Shown here: positions 8,979-16,671 of the stretch, one piece after another | How positions within the stretch are numbered: the stretch's first letter is position 1 | Layout of the letters: every line of letters begins with the position of its first letter | Source: Pseudomonadales bacterium | GTDB lineage: Bacteria; Pseudomonadota; Gammaproteobacteria; Pseudomonadales; Azotimanducaceae | NCBI GenBank assembly: GCA_028285415.1 | Contig: JANQPF010000032.1 | Span: 1-64,000, forward strand | Direction of reading: 5' to 3' | Length of the DNA: 64,000 nucleotides | Translations under genes and position numbers: made by a program | The notes under the pieces: model-generated | The model's input: only the letters and a program-made list of their open reading frames with translations | Databases searched by the model: none | What the model was told of the DNA's origin: nothing

Positions 8979-9520
8979 GCTGCGGGCCTTACTTTGAGCG
9001 CGCCGATGATCTCATCGACGATCTGTTCCGCCACGTGGCGAAGGTTGTTGGTGCCCGTGCCAGCTACCGGATGGGGCAGCCGCACACGCGGCGCCGAGGG
9101 CATGCCGAGTGACTGCGCCACAAAGTCACCCTGGGGCCAGAAATCTTCGGTCACCAACGCCACCGAAGGGATGCCGAGTCTTGCGATACTGATGCCGTCA
9201 CGCACGGTGCCGGTAGTACAGCTACCTCAGTGGCCATAGGCGGCGATGGCAACCTGGCAGGTGTTTTTGATGTCATCGAGCATCTCTTGCGGCGCAGGGA
9301 TCGAGGCGTTGCCTTTGTTCCAGGCATGCACTTCGATCTCGGGCAGACGCTCGCGGAGGACCTCGCCAAGCGCGGTGAGAAAGTTCTCGGAATCCGGGAA
9401 GCCGTTGGCAAGTAGCGCCACGGTTGTGCCCTTACCGTCGCCGGCGGTGAGGTCATGGGCGAGCTCGTACGCCTCCATGGGCGTGGCCACTTCGCCGCGT
9501 GGATCGTGAAACGTAATCAT
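8975..9520 (-). CDS. UGSC-family selenoprotein (in-frame TGA read as selenocysteine)
   Basis: Two open frames, 9520-9230 and 9226-8975, lie in the same phase and are separated only by the TGA at 9229-9227. Read as selenocysteine this gives a 181-residue protein with Sec98-Gly-Ser-Cys101, the UGSC motif that names a known (seleno)protein family seen in marine bacteria. The N-terminal part has ALLANGFPDSENF and an alpha/beta pattern ending in VAIAAYGH directly before Sec. After Sec comes a helix (TVRDGISIARLG), a strand (IPSVALVTEDF) and LPHPVAG. This resembles the Sec domain of glycine reductase GrdB. A strong AGGAGG site lies 7 bases before the ATG. There is no signal peptide, so it is cytoplasmic. 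The stop overlaps the next start (GTGA). The reaction is unknown; a selenol-thiol redox role is inferred. selA, selB, selC and selD are not in the window. Confidence 0.9.
9195..9226 (-). promoter_or_regulatory. Candidate bacterial SECIS element
   Basis: Immediately after the UGA the mRNA can form two alternative hairpins. The first pairs GGUAG (+1 to +5) with CUACC (+11 to +15) around loop CUGUA. The second uses +14 to +32: CCG pairs with CGG, a G-A mismatch follows, then CAC pairs with GUG, closing the five-base loop CGUGC at +21 to +25. The second has the small apical loop with an early G, at the distance from UGA, expected for SelB-dependent bacterial SECIS elements. The two hairpins share bases +14 and +15 and so compete. 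Pairing was done by eye. Confidence 0.6.
9227..9229 (-). other. Selenocysteine codon (UGA) of the UGSC protein
   Basis: An in-frame TGA at codon 98. Both sides continue the same family-like protein, and the codon falls at the U of U-G-S-C. The true stop of the gene is also TGA, 83 codons later, so UGA is used in both senses in one message. Confidence 0.88.
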
Positions 9521-9586
9521 GATTTTGCCTCCTGAAAGACTGTCGGGAAGTTTACTCTATTGTGTCACGCCGAATAGACTGCACCG

Positions 9587-10828
9587 ATGAAAAACATCCG
9601 CCCGAAGTACCGCAACGGGCCGTCCCGCTGCGGCGCGCTCACGCTTGTGCTCATCTTGAGCGCCTGCGTGAGTCAGCCCACGGACCCGACGGCGCTCGCG
9701 CAACGTTATCCCATCATCGACACGCACATCGACGTGCCGTATCGCCTGTTCCGCAACCCCGCCGACGTCTCGGTTTCCGCACCCGACGGACAGTTCGACT
9801 ATCCGCGCGCGGTTGCGGGGGGGTTGAATGCGCCTTTCATGTCGATTTACATCCCCGCGGTCGTCGACATCGCGGGCAACGCCTATCCATTCGCCGAAAG
9901 TGCCATCGACCTGGTGGAGGGTGTCGCCCGAGCTCATCCGGACAAGTTTGCAATTGCAACCTGCAGCGAAGACATCGCAGCAAACATGCAGGCAGGACTC
10001 ATGTCACTGCCCATGGGCATGGAGAACGGCGCACCCATCGGTGGCAGTTTCGAAAAGCTTGCGCACTTCCATGCGCGAGGTATTCGTTACGTGACGCTCG
10101 CGCACTCGAGAAGCAACCACATCAGCGATTCGAGCTATGACCCCAACGAAGTGCACCAGGGTTTGTCCGCGTTCGGCAGGTCGCTGATTCCGGAGATGAA
10201 CCGGCTGGGCGTCATGATTGACGTCTCGCACATCTCCGACAAAGCCTTCTGGCAGGTCATGGAGCTCTCCGCCGTGCCGGTGCTCGCCACCCACTCTTCG
10301 ATGCGGAAATTTACCCCGGACTTTCAGCGCAACATGAGCGACGCCATGCTTGTCGCCATGGCGGAGCGCGGCGGGGTGATTCAGATCAACTACGGATCAA
10401 ACTTCCTGCATCAGGCGTCACAGAATTTCAGCGCCGCGCGGACGGCCGCCACCAAGGCTTACCAAGTGGCAAATCATCTGTCCGACGACGATCCGGCGCT
10501 CAGCGCGTTCAGGGACCAATACACGCAGAAAAACGCCTATCCTTTTGCCAGCCTCGATATTGTACTCGACCATATCGATCATGCGGTTGCCATCGCCGGG
10601 ATCGACGCCGTTGGCATCGGCTCCGACTATGATGGCGTCGGCAATACGCTCCCGGTTGGTCTCAAGGATGTCACCACCTACCCTAACCTGATTGCAGGTC
10701 TCCAACGTCGCGGCTACAGCGAAGCCGATATTGCCAAGATTCTCGGCGGTAACACGCTGCGCGTCTGGCGTGCCGCGGAAGACTATGCCCGTAGCAAAGG
10801 AGTCAACGTGCCATGCGCCAGCGGCTGA
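9587..10828 (+). CDS. M19 family membrane dipeptidase (renal dipeptidase-like), lipoprotein
   Basis: 413 residues. The N-terminus ends in LILSAC, a lipobox with lipidated Cys at about residue 25, so the protein is probably membrane-anchored and faces the periplasm. The metal-binding signature DTHID follows, then GIRYVTLAHSRSNHISD, IDVSHISDKAFW, ATHSS and GIGSDYDGVG. These are typical of zinc-dependent M19 dipeptidases, which cleave dipeptides, often with a D residue at the C-terminal side. It starts 66 bases from the divergent selenoprotein gene. Its end overlaps the following phosphoesterase by 16 bases, so the two form a unit of periplasmic hydrolases. Confidence 0.9.
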   Translation: MKNIRPKYRNGPSRCGALTLVLILSACVSQPTDPTALAQRYPIIDTHIDVPYRLFRNPADVSVSAPDGQFDYPRAVAGGLNAPFMSIYIPAVVDIAGNAYPFAESAIDLVEGVARAHPDKFAIATCSEDIAANMQAGLMSLPMGMENGAPIGGSFEKLAHFHARGIRYVTLAHSRSNHISDSSYDPNEVHQGLSAFGRSLIPEMNRLGVMIDVSHISDKAFWQVMELSAVPVLATHSSMRKFTPDFQRNMSDAMLVAMAERGGVIQINYGSNFLHQASQNFSAARTAATKAYQVANHLSDDDPALSAFRDQYTQKNAYPFASLDIVLDHIDHAVAIAGIDAVGIGSDYDGVGNTLPVGLKDVTTYPNLIAGLQRRGYSEADIAKILGGNTLRVWRAAEDYARSKGVNVPCASG

Positions 10829-11982
10829 TCATTGTTCTGACAATCGCAACCTGTCTGGGCGCGGGTTTTCAGGCGCCCAGCGAAGAGGAGCACGAATTTC
10901 ACTTCGTTGTCCTCGGCGACTCTCAGTTCGACGCACCGTCCGAGTTCAACCGCATCATCGACCAGGCACGACGTCTGCGCCCGGCGTTTGTGATCCAGGT
11001 TGGCGACCTCATCGACGGCTACAGCAATTCGCTAGAAGAGGTTGAGGCGGAGTGGCAGCGTTTCGAGAAACAGATTGCACCGCTGGCCCCGGTGCCGTTC
11101 ATTGCGGTTGCGGGCAATCACGACGTTTTCAACGGCAAGCGGCGCGTGGATCCGGCGCTCGAGGAGATGTTCGTCGATCGCTGGGGTGGCCTGTACTACG
11201 CCTTCACGTACAAGAACTCGCTGTTTGTGGTGCTGAACTCCGATTCGACAGAAGGTATGAACGTCATTACCGGCAAACAGCTCAGCTGGCTCGAAGGCAC
11301 GCTTGCCGATAACGAGGCTGAGCACACGTTTGTATTCATGCACCGGCCCGCCTTCCTGTTGAATGACGCGGACGCGCTGCACGAGCTCTTCAAGGAGCAC
11401 AACGTCGACCGCGTATTCTACGGCCACCATCACCACTACCATCACTTCGACCGCGACGGTATCGGCTACACCATGACCAATGCCAACGGCACGTCTGCCG
11501 CTCGGCACCCGGAGATTGGGGGTATGCCGCATCTTCTGCAGGTGTCCGTGCGCGGCGCCGAGGTTGACGTGGCGGTCATCCACGCTGACTCGGTCGCAGC
11601 CGAGGACAGCGTGATACCAGCGGACAACTACGACTACTTTGCGTTGACCCGGGGCCTGGTGCCGGAGAAGCCAGTCGAAATACATCCGACCGCAGCGAAC
11701 GCCTTTACGTTCGACATCCCGTTAGAGAATGGCAGCCGCCGTGACATTCGCGTCATGGTGAGCTGTTCATCTGACGACGAGCGGTGGCAGTTCGATCCCA
11801 CGGCACCTGCGCCGATTGATCTCGAGGCGGGGATGGAACATACCCTGGCGCTGGTCGTCAGCCATACGAAAAACAGGGTGCCGGAGGTAAGCTCGCTGCC
11901 GCGGTGCACGTTCAGCGTGCCGCTGCAGATGCACGACGGTACGTGGATCACGCTCGAAGAGACCGTGACCGGCAGGCGCTGA
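10813..11982 (+). CDS. Exported calcineurin-like metallophosphoesterase
   Basis: 389 residues with an N-terminal signal peptide (RLIIVLTIATCLGAGFQA). The five metallophosphoesterase blocks are visible: LGDSQFD, VGDLIDG, GNHDVF, MHRPAF and GHHHHYHH. They bind a two-metal centre that hydrolyses phosphomono- or diesters. The C-terminal 130 residues form an added beta-rich region of unknown role. The start lies inside the end of the dipeptidase gene, so translation is likely coupled. It ends two bases before the convergent LLM oxidoreductase stop. The substrate is unknown. Confidence 0.88.
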   Translation: MRQRLIIVLTIATCLGAGFQAPSEEEHEFHFVVLGDSQFDAPSEFNRIIDQARRLRPAFVIQVGDLIDGYSNSLEEVEAEWQRFEKQIAPLAPVPFIAVAGNHDVFNGKRRVDPALEEMFVDRWGGLYYAFTYKNSLFVVLNSDSTEGMNVITGKQLSWLEGTLADNEAEHTFVFMHRPAFLLNDADALHELFKEHNVDRVFYGHHHHYHHFDRDGIGYTMTNANGTSAARHPEIGGMPHLLQVSVRGAEVDVAVIHADSVAAEDSVIPADNYDYFALTRGLVPEKPVEIHPTAANAFTFDIPLENGSRRDIRVMVSCSSDDERWQFDPTAPAPIDLEAGMEHTLALVVSHTKNRVPEVSSLPRCTFSVPLQMHDGTWITLEETVTGRR

Positions 11983-11984
11983 GT

Positions 11985-12863
11985 CTACGACTTGAAGTGC
12001 GGCATGACCTCTTCGATGTAAAGCTGCAGATTGTCCCATTCAATCGGCGGGCGGAACGCAATGTTTACCCCTTGTATGCCAATCTCCTTGAAACCGCCGA
12101 TCATGTCGACCGCCTGCTGCACGCTGCCCGTCAGCGATCCGTCTGCCGCAATGTCGGGCTGCCGCTCGGAATTCATGTAGAAACCGAGGTTCACGCTGGT
12201 ATCGAGCTCAGCCGGATCACGGCCAATTTTTTCACAGGCCGCACGTAGCCGCTCGAGCCGGTCGGCGGCGGTGGCAACCGAGACGTAGGGCATGTTGAAT
12301 CCGTCCGCATATTCTGCCGCCAGACGAACGGTTCGCGCCTTGCCGCGCCCGCCAATCCAGAGTCGCAGACCCAACGGCGCCGGGCTGCACACCGCACCCT
12401 GCATGTCATAGTACTTACCGCTGAAGTTGACCGTTTCGCCGCGCCAGAGCGTCGAGATGATGGCAAGCGCCTCCTCGAGCTGGTCGAAACGTTCGCCGAG
12501 CGGCGGGAAACCGTAGCCGAACTCACGAAACTCCTCTTCAAACCACCCTGCACCGATGCCTATGTCTGCTCGCCCGCCGCTCAAATGGTCGATGGTCACG
12601 CCTGCTTTGGCCAGCACGCCCGGATTTCTGAAGAGCGCACAGAAGACAAGACAACCCACGCGTACGTTTTCCGTATAGGTAGCAAGTCCCGACATCGCCG
12701 CCACGCCTTCAAAACAAGGGTTACTGCGATCACTCAAGGGGTTGGCGTAGAAATGATCCCACACCGACACCCAATGAAAACCGTTGTCATCGCCGGTGCG
12801 CCAGAGCCTTTTCAGCTCTTCCATGGAAAGATCCTGCGGACCGGCATGGATACCCAGCTTCAT
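11985..12863 (-). CDS. LLM-class (luciferase-like, possibly F420-dependent) oxidoreductase
   Basis: A 292-residue TIM-barrel protein of the bacterial luciferase-like superfamily. Typical blocks are LGIHAGPQ at the start, VSVWDHFYANP, VRVGCLVFCALFRNPGVLAKAGVTIDHLSGGRADIG (read in parts), GAGWFEEEFREFGYGFPPLGERF and LWIGGRGKARTVRLAAEYADG. These suit enzymes using reduced flavin or F420. Whether this organism makes F420 cannot be judged here, so the cofactor is open. Its ATG overlaps the stop of the upstream CoA-transferase gene by four bases, suggesting a shared catabolic pathway through a CoA thioester. Confidence 0.88.
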   Translation of the reverse strand: MKLGIHAGPQDLSMEELKRLWRTGDDNGFHWVSVWDHFYANPLSDRSNPCFEGVAAMSGLATYTENVRVGCLVFCALFRNPGVLAKAGVTIDHLSGGRADIGIGAGWFEEEFREFGYGFPPLGERFDQLEEALAIISTLWRGETVNFSGKYYDMQGAVCSPAPLGLRLWIGGRGKARTVRLAAEYADGFNMPYVSVATAADRLERLRAACEKIGRDPAELDTSVNLGFYMNSERQPDIAADGSLTGSVQQAVDMIGGFKEIGIQGVNIAFRPPIEWDNLQLYIEEVMPHFKS

Positions 12864-14068
12864 GAGGACTGCTCTGCCGCCGTGACCACGCCGCTCGCAA
12901 GGAGACCCTGTATGCGCTCATCGTCGATTCCCATCTCCTTCAGCACGGCCACGCTGTCAGCCCCGATCTCAGGCGCGCGGGACGGCTTACGCTTCGGTGC
13001 TTCTGCAACGTTGATGGGGCTGTTAATCGTGAGCTCGTAGCCTTCACCCTCATCGTCGGTCGGCACGACGATACCGTTGGCGAGCAGCTGCTCATCCTCG
13101 AGAATGTCCGCCATCGGCTGCACCCGGCTGTACGTCACGCCGGCCTGATCCAGACGGTTGCCCACCTCTTCGATTGAAAACTGCGCGATGGCTTCGCCGA
13201 GCGCTGCGCAAAACTCCGGACGGTGCTTCATGACGGCGCCGACGCTGGCAAACCGCTCGTCCGACAGCCACTCGGTGCGTCCCAGACACTCGGCGAGCTG
13301 GGGATACTCACGCGCCGTGTTGATGACCGCGAGCACGACATAGTCACCATCGGCGCATTGGTAGGCATCCGTAAACGGATTTGGCCAGCCTTTCTTCTGG
13401 CGGTACGTACCGATGTTGTTACCGGCGATGACACCTTGCAACGCCATGCCGTTGGCCCACACGCCGTTCGCTGCGAGCGACGTCGAGACAAACGAACCTT
13501 CACCCGTTTTTTCACGACGGTACAATCCCGTCATGATGCAGCCGAACAGGGCCGTGGCCGTACAATGATCGCCCATGCCGGGTGACATCGGCAGAGGTGT
13601 CTGACCCGGCTCGCGTATGAATTCCATCAGGCCGCTGCGCGCCCACCAGCCGGTTACGTCAAACGCCCGTTTTCCTGCATCGGGACCCGCCAGGCCATAG
13701 CCGCTGATGTGGGCGTAGACCAGGCGCGGGTTGATCTCATTGAGGGTCTCATAGGCAAGCTGATAGCGTTCGAGCTGATGGCTCATGAAATTGGTCGTGA
13801 AGACGTCCGCCGCGACAATCAGCTGATGCACGAGGTCCTGACCGGCATCCTTGGATAGATCAACCACGAGACTGCGCTTATTCCGCGAAGTCAGCAGCCA
13901 GTGATACGGCACCGGGTAGTTGCCTACCAGCGCTCGATAGCCATCGCCGCCGGGCGGCTCCAGCTTCACCACGTTGGCACCGAAGTCAGCGAGGATCGTG
14001 CTCGCACCGGGACCGGCAAGATAGGTTGCCGCGTCTATGACGGTAATATCTTCGAGCAGATGTTCCAT
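12860..14068 (-). CDS. CaiB/BaiF family CoA transferase
   Basis: A 402-residue class III CoA transferase, which moves CoA between carboxylic acids. The N-terminal AATYLAGPGASTILADFGANVVKLEPP and RNKRSLVVDLSKD segments are family signatures. The usual catalytic Asp region (GMGDHCTATALFG) is present. A GGGGAG ribosome-binding site precedes the ATG at 14068. The LLM oxidoreductase follows with a four-base overlap, so this pair probably activates and then oxidises or reduces one organic acid. A second paralogue lies at 19.6-20.8 kb with a different partner set. Confidence 0.92.
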   Translation of the reverse strand: MEHLLEDITVIDAATYLAGPGASTILADFGANVVKLEPPGGDGYRALVGNYPVPYHWLLTSRNKRSLVVDLSKDAGQDLVHQLIVAADVFTTNFMSHQLERYQLAYETLNEINPRLVYAHISGYGLAGPDAGKRAFDVTGWWARSGLMEFIREPGQTPLPMSPGMGDHCTATALFGCIMTGLYRREKTGEGSFVSTSLAANGVWANGMALQGVIAGNNIGTYRQKKGWPNPFTDAYQCADGDYVVLAVINTAREYPQLAECLGRTEWLSDERFASVGAVMKHRPEFCAALGEAIAQFSIEEVGNRLDQAGVTYSRVQPMADILEDEQLLANGIVVPTDDEGEGYELTINSPINVAEAPKRKPSRAPEIGADSVAVLKEMGIDDERIQGLLASGVVTAAEQSS

Positions 14069-14171
14069 CGTTTCTCCCCTTGTTCAAGCCGCACCATAAG
14101 GAACCTGTGTGCGAATGTCATGCCCCGCTGGCGCGGCCAGCCGTAACGAGCTTCATCGCTGCCCGCGCTTT

Positions 14172-15431
14172 TCAGCACAGCGCAGCCACCAGATCCGGCC
14201 GACCGGCGCGCTCGGCGTCGTCGAGCGCCAGCAGCCGGAAGAGGTCACGCTGCGCTTTGCTGCCGCCAATGAGGTAGGTCTGCCCAGCACTTTGCGTGAG
14301 GAGTTCAGCTGCCGCCTCGGGCGTGGCGGGTGACTGTGCGATGGCTTGCGCCAGATTGACACCCACCTCCGCGCAGGCTTTCCCCTGATCAGACGCCTCA
14401 GTTGCCCATTCGGACAGGGTTTCGATCAGCGTTGCAGCCTGCTCGGAACCGGCGATGACCAGCGGGATGAGGTAGTGAAGGCTCGCGAACAGCAGCTCCC
14501 GATCCCGGCTGTGCTGTTCACAGAGCTCAACCAGCGCCTGCCAACGTTCACCGACGTCCAGTCCCAGAAACTGCAGCCGCCATAAGAGCGCCGCGTTGTT
14601 ACATACGTCCAGATAAAAGTCGTCCGTGACGCTCGCCGCCAGCCGTTCGTCGTAGATACGAAGCGCCTGCTCTGCCTCCCCAAGCCCCAGCCAGTGCAGC
14701 GCCTCGTGCCAGATGACGTGATAGCGGAAATTATTGGTGTCCAGCCACTCGTGCTGCAGTGCTTGCAGCCACCGCACGCCTTCCTCGTGCTGACCCTGCA
14801 TCTGGTGCACATGGGCTACCGCATGTGTTGCCCAGATGTCGGCCGAATTCGCCGCCACCGCAGCCTGCCCGAACTCGAGCGCTTCAGGATACCGAGCGGA
14901 CTCCTCGAGACCGAACGCATGCATGCCCTGCAAATAAGCAAAGTGCGGGTGTTTCTCGTCCCACGCGGGTAATACCCGCGCCGTCGAGTCACACATGCGG
15001 TCACCCTTGCCGCTGTAGAAGTGCAGGTAATGAGCAATCCGCAGCGCCAGCATATCCAGCGGATCCCGCTCGAGCACGGCTTCGAGCTCGGCAACCGCCG
15101 CCTCGTCATGGCCCTGACACCAGAGCTGCAGCGCGGCTACGTGCGCCTGCTCGCGCGCATTGCAGCGTCCTTCGTCCACGAGACCCTGGAGACGGGCGAT
15201 GATGCGATCGATGACCCTGCCGAACTTGGGGTGTGCCGCGAGTTTCAACAGATACCCTTGAAAACAGATGGCCATCGGCATGTCGGGATCCTGCTCGAGA
15301 ATGGCTTCCAGCCGCGCCATGGTGTCGGTGTGCGCCGCCAGGTACGACGTGACGGCTGCCTCGAAATCCTGCACGCAGGCCGGGTTTGCCGCGGTAAAGG
15401 CCAGCCCCCAGTCACTCGTCTGCACGTTCAC
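14172..15431 (-). CDS. TPR protein of the TTC38 type
   Basis: 419 residues of helical repeats related to the tetratricopeptide repeat protein 38 family. Recognisable features are ILEQDPDMPMAICFQGYLLKLAA, a histidine-rich centre (IAHYLHFYSG, ATHAVAHVHQMQGQHEEG) and YHVIWHEALHWLGLGEAEQAL. It has no signal peptide or catalytic motif; it is probably a cytoplasmic scaffold, though the conserved histidines hint at metal or ligand binding. The GTG at 15431 is chosen over an earlier in-frame start at 15506 because AGGAGG lies six bases before it. It is divergent from the isochorismatase-like gene. The function of the family in bacteria is not established. Confidence 0.8.
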   Translation of the reverse strand: MNVQTSDWGLAFTAANPACVQDFEAAVTSYLAAHTDTMARLEAILEQDPDMPMAICFQGYLLKLAAHPKFGRVIDRIIARLQGLVDEGRCNAREQAHVAALQLWCQGHDEAAVAELEAVLERDPLDMLALRIAHYLHFYSGKGDRMCDSTARVLPAWDEKHPHFAYLQGMHAFGLEESARYPEALEFGQAAVAANSADIWATHAVAHVHQMQGQHEEGVRWLQALQHEWLDTNNFRYHVIWHEALHWLGLGEAEQALRIYDERLAASVTDDFYLDVCNNAALLWRLQFLGLDVGERWQALVELCEQHSRDRELLFASLHYLIPLVIAGSEQAATLIETLSEWATEASDQGKACAEVGVNLAQAIAQSPATPEAAAELLTQSAGQTYLIGGSKAQRDLFRLLALDDAERAGRPDLVAALC

Positions 15432-15657
15432 TCGAACCCTCCTCTCCAGCCAATCTGAAGCGCACGCGGCGCTGCCGCCCGGCAGTCTATCATTGCTTCG
15501 TTGCATCGGGAGCAGGCGAACGCCCAGACACGGCCGAAACCGGGTCCTTCAGGCAGCACACGACGACAGACTTTTTCGTCTTACGGCTTGCGTTTGCAAG
15601 GCGGAATGGGGAGGCTCCTCAACCGACAGCACAGTTGATGAGACAGAGAGGTAAACC
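15432..15657. other. Divergent intergenic region, no gene seen
   Basis: 226 bases between the TTC38-like gene and the isochorismatase-like gene. I see no convincing ORF or tRNA. A short hairpin GACGA/TCGTC spans a T-rich loop near 15570-15590, and a GAGAGGT ribosome-binding site lies at the right end. Promoters for both genes are expected here, but no strong hexamer pair stands out. Confidence 0.5.
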
Positions 15658-16344
15658 ATGGTCACGATGGATCAAATCCTGGCAGCTTCATATACGTTCG
15701 TGGAGGATCCCCCGGCGATGGGAAGGGCCAACACGGCGTTGCTGCTCGTCGACATCCAGGATCTGGCTACCCCGGAACATCTCGCCAAACGCGCCGTTGC
15801 CGCAGACCTGGACGAAGCGGCGGTAAGCCAGGCGCTGGCTGACTACTCCGACCGGTTCTACGCAGCCGTAGACAACTGCAGTCTCCTGCTAAAGGCAGCC
15901 CGGGACGCGCAGGTTGCGTGTATACACATCAAGATCGAAGCGCTGTCCGGCAATGCGCTCGATACCGGCCCGGCGCATCGCCGCCTGGGATGGTGTTATC
16001 CACCGGGAAGTCCTGAGACGCGGTTCCTGGAGCCCGTGACGCCCGAGAGTGGTGAGATTGTCATCACCAAGACGGTGAGCGGTGCGTTCACCGCGACGAA
16101 TCTCGACTCCGTGCTCCGCCACATGGGCATCCAATGGCTGGTGATTGCAGGTTTCGAGACCGATGAGTGCATCGAAGCAACGGGGCGCGCCGCGCTCGAT
16201 CTAGGCTATGTGGCACTCTTTGCCGAGGATGCCTGCACAGCCTACGAGGCCCACTCCCACGATAATTTCATGTCCAAGTATGCCGGGTGGGGGCTGACTC
16301 GCAGCACCGCAGAACTTGCCGAGGCGATATCGCAGCTGCAGTGA
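15658..16344 (+). CDS. Isochorismatase-family cysteine hydrolase
   Basis: A 228-residue hydrolase with a Rossmann-like isochorismatase fold. It shows the acidic catalytic residue in ALLLVDIQDLA, a Lys in ITKTVSGAF and the nucleophile Cys in GFETDECIEATGRAALDLGY, followed by EDACTAYE. Members hydrolyse amide, carbamate or enol-ether bonds (nicotinamidase, biuret hydrolase, isochorismatase), and the sequence does not decide which. GAGAGGT lies at the proper distance before the ATG. No siderophore genes are near, so a true isochorismatase role is unlikely. Confidence 0.88.
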   Translation: MVTMDQILAASYTFVEDPPAMGRANTALLLVDIQDLATPEHLAKRAVAADLDEAAVSQALADYSDRFYAAVDNCSLLLKAARDAQVACIHIKIEALSGNALDTGPAHRRLGWCYPPGSPETRFLEPVTPESGEIVITKTVSGAFTATNLDSVLRHMGIQWLVIAGFETDECIEATGRAALDLGYVALFAEDACTAYEAHSHDNFMSKYAGWGLTRSTAELAEAISQLQ

Positions 16345-16364
16345 GCCTTGCCTAGGAACCACCG

Positions 16365-16562
16365 TCAACAGTCGTTCTCACTGCGCGCGATGATCTCAAC
16401 CTCGCCACTTTCGTGGACGGTCACCTGCAGATGGATGGGTTGGCAGCAAACGAAACAGTCTTCGACGTAGGCCTGCTCGGGCTCCACCGGATCAATGATG
16501 AGTTCAAACGCTTCACCACAGTACGGGCAATCCACCCGCGACGACGTGGTACTGAACTGCAT
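16365..16562 (-). CDS. CPXCG-motif cysteine-rich zinc-ribbon protein
   Basis: A 65-residue protein of the small CPXCG family. It has CPYCGEAFEL near the N-terminus and a second metal-binding pair, DCFVCCQPI, so it probably binds one zinc ion. The ATG at 16562 is preferred over an upstream in-frame start at 16754 because a GGGAGAGGAG site precedes it and the resulting length matches the family. Its role is unknown. It is monocistronic and convergent with the isochorismatase-like gene. Confidence 0.85.
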   Translation of the reverse strand: MQFSTTSSRVDCPYCGEAFELIIDPVEPEQAYVEDCFVCCQPIHLQVTVHESGEVEIIARSENDC

Positions 16563-16671
16563 GCGCAAATTTCTCCTCTCCCTGGAGAGATCTACCCTAT
16601 CATTTTCCCCACGGCTTGCGTGACCGCGGGCGCGTGATAGGGTGGTCGGTTCACTGCAACACGATCTGAAT

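Noticed and set aside
8975-9205. Separate 76-residue gene starting at GTG 9205
   Set aside because: It is the continuation of the UGSC selenoprotein after the Sec codon, in the same phase; no ribosome-binding site precedes the GTG.
9227-9520. 97-residue protein ending at TGA 9227
   Set aside because: The frame continues in the UGSC motif and an alpha/beta domain, so termination here would cut the protein before its active site. A frameshift or sequencing error is unlikely because the phase is unchanged.
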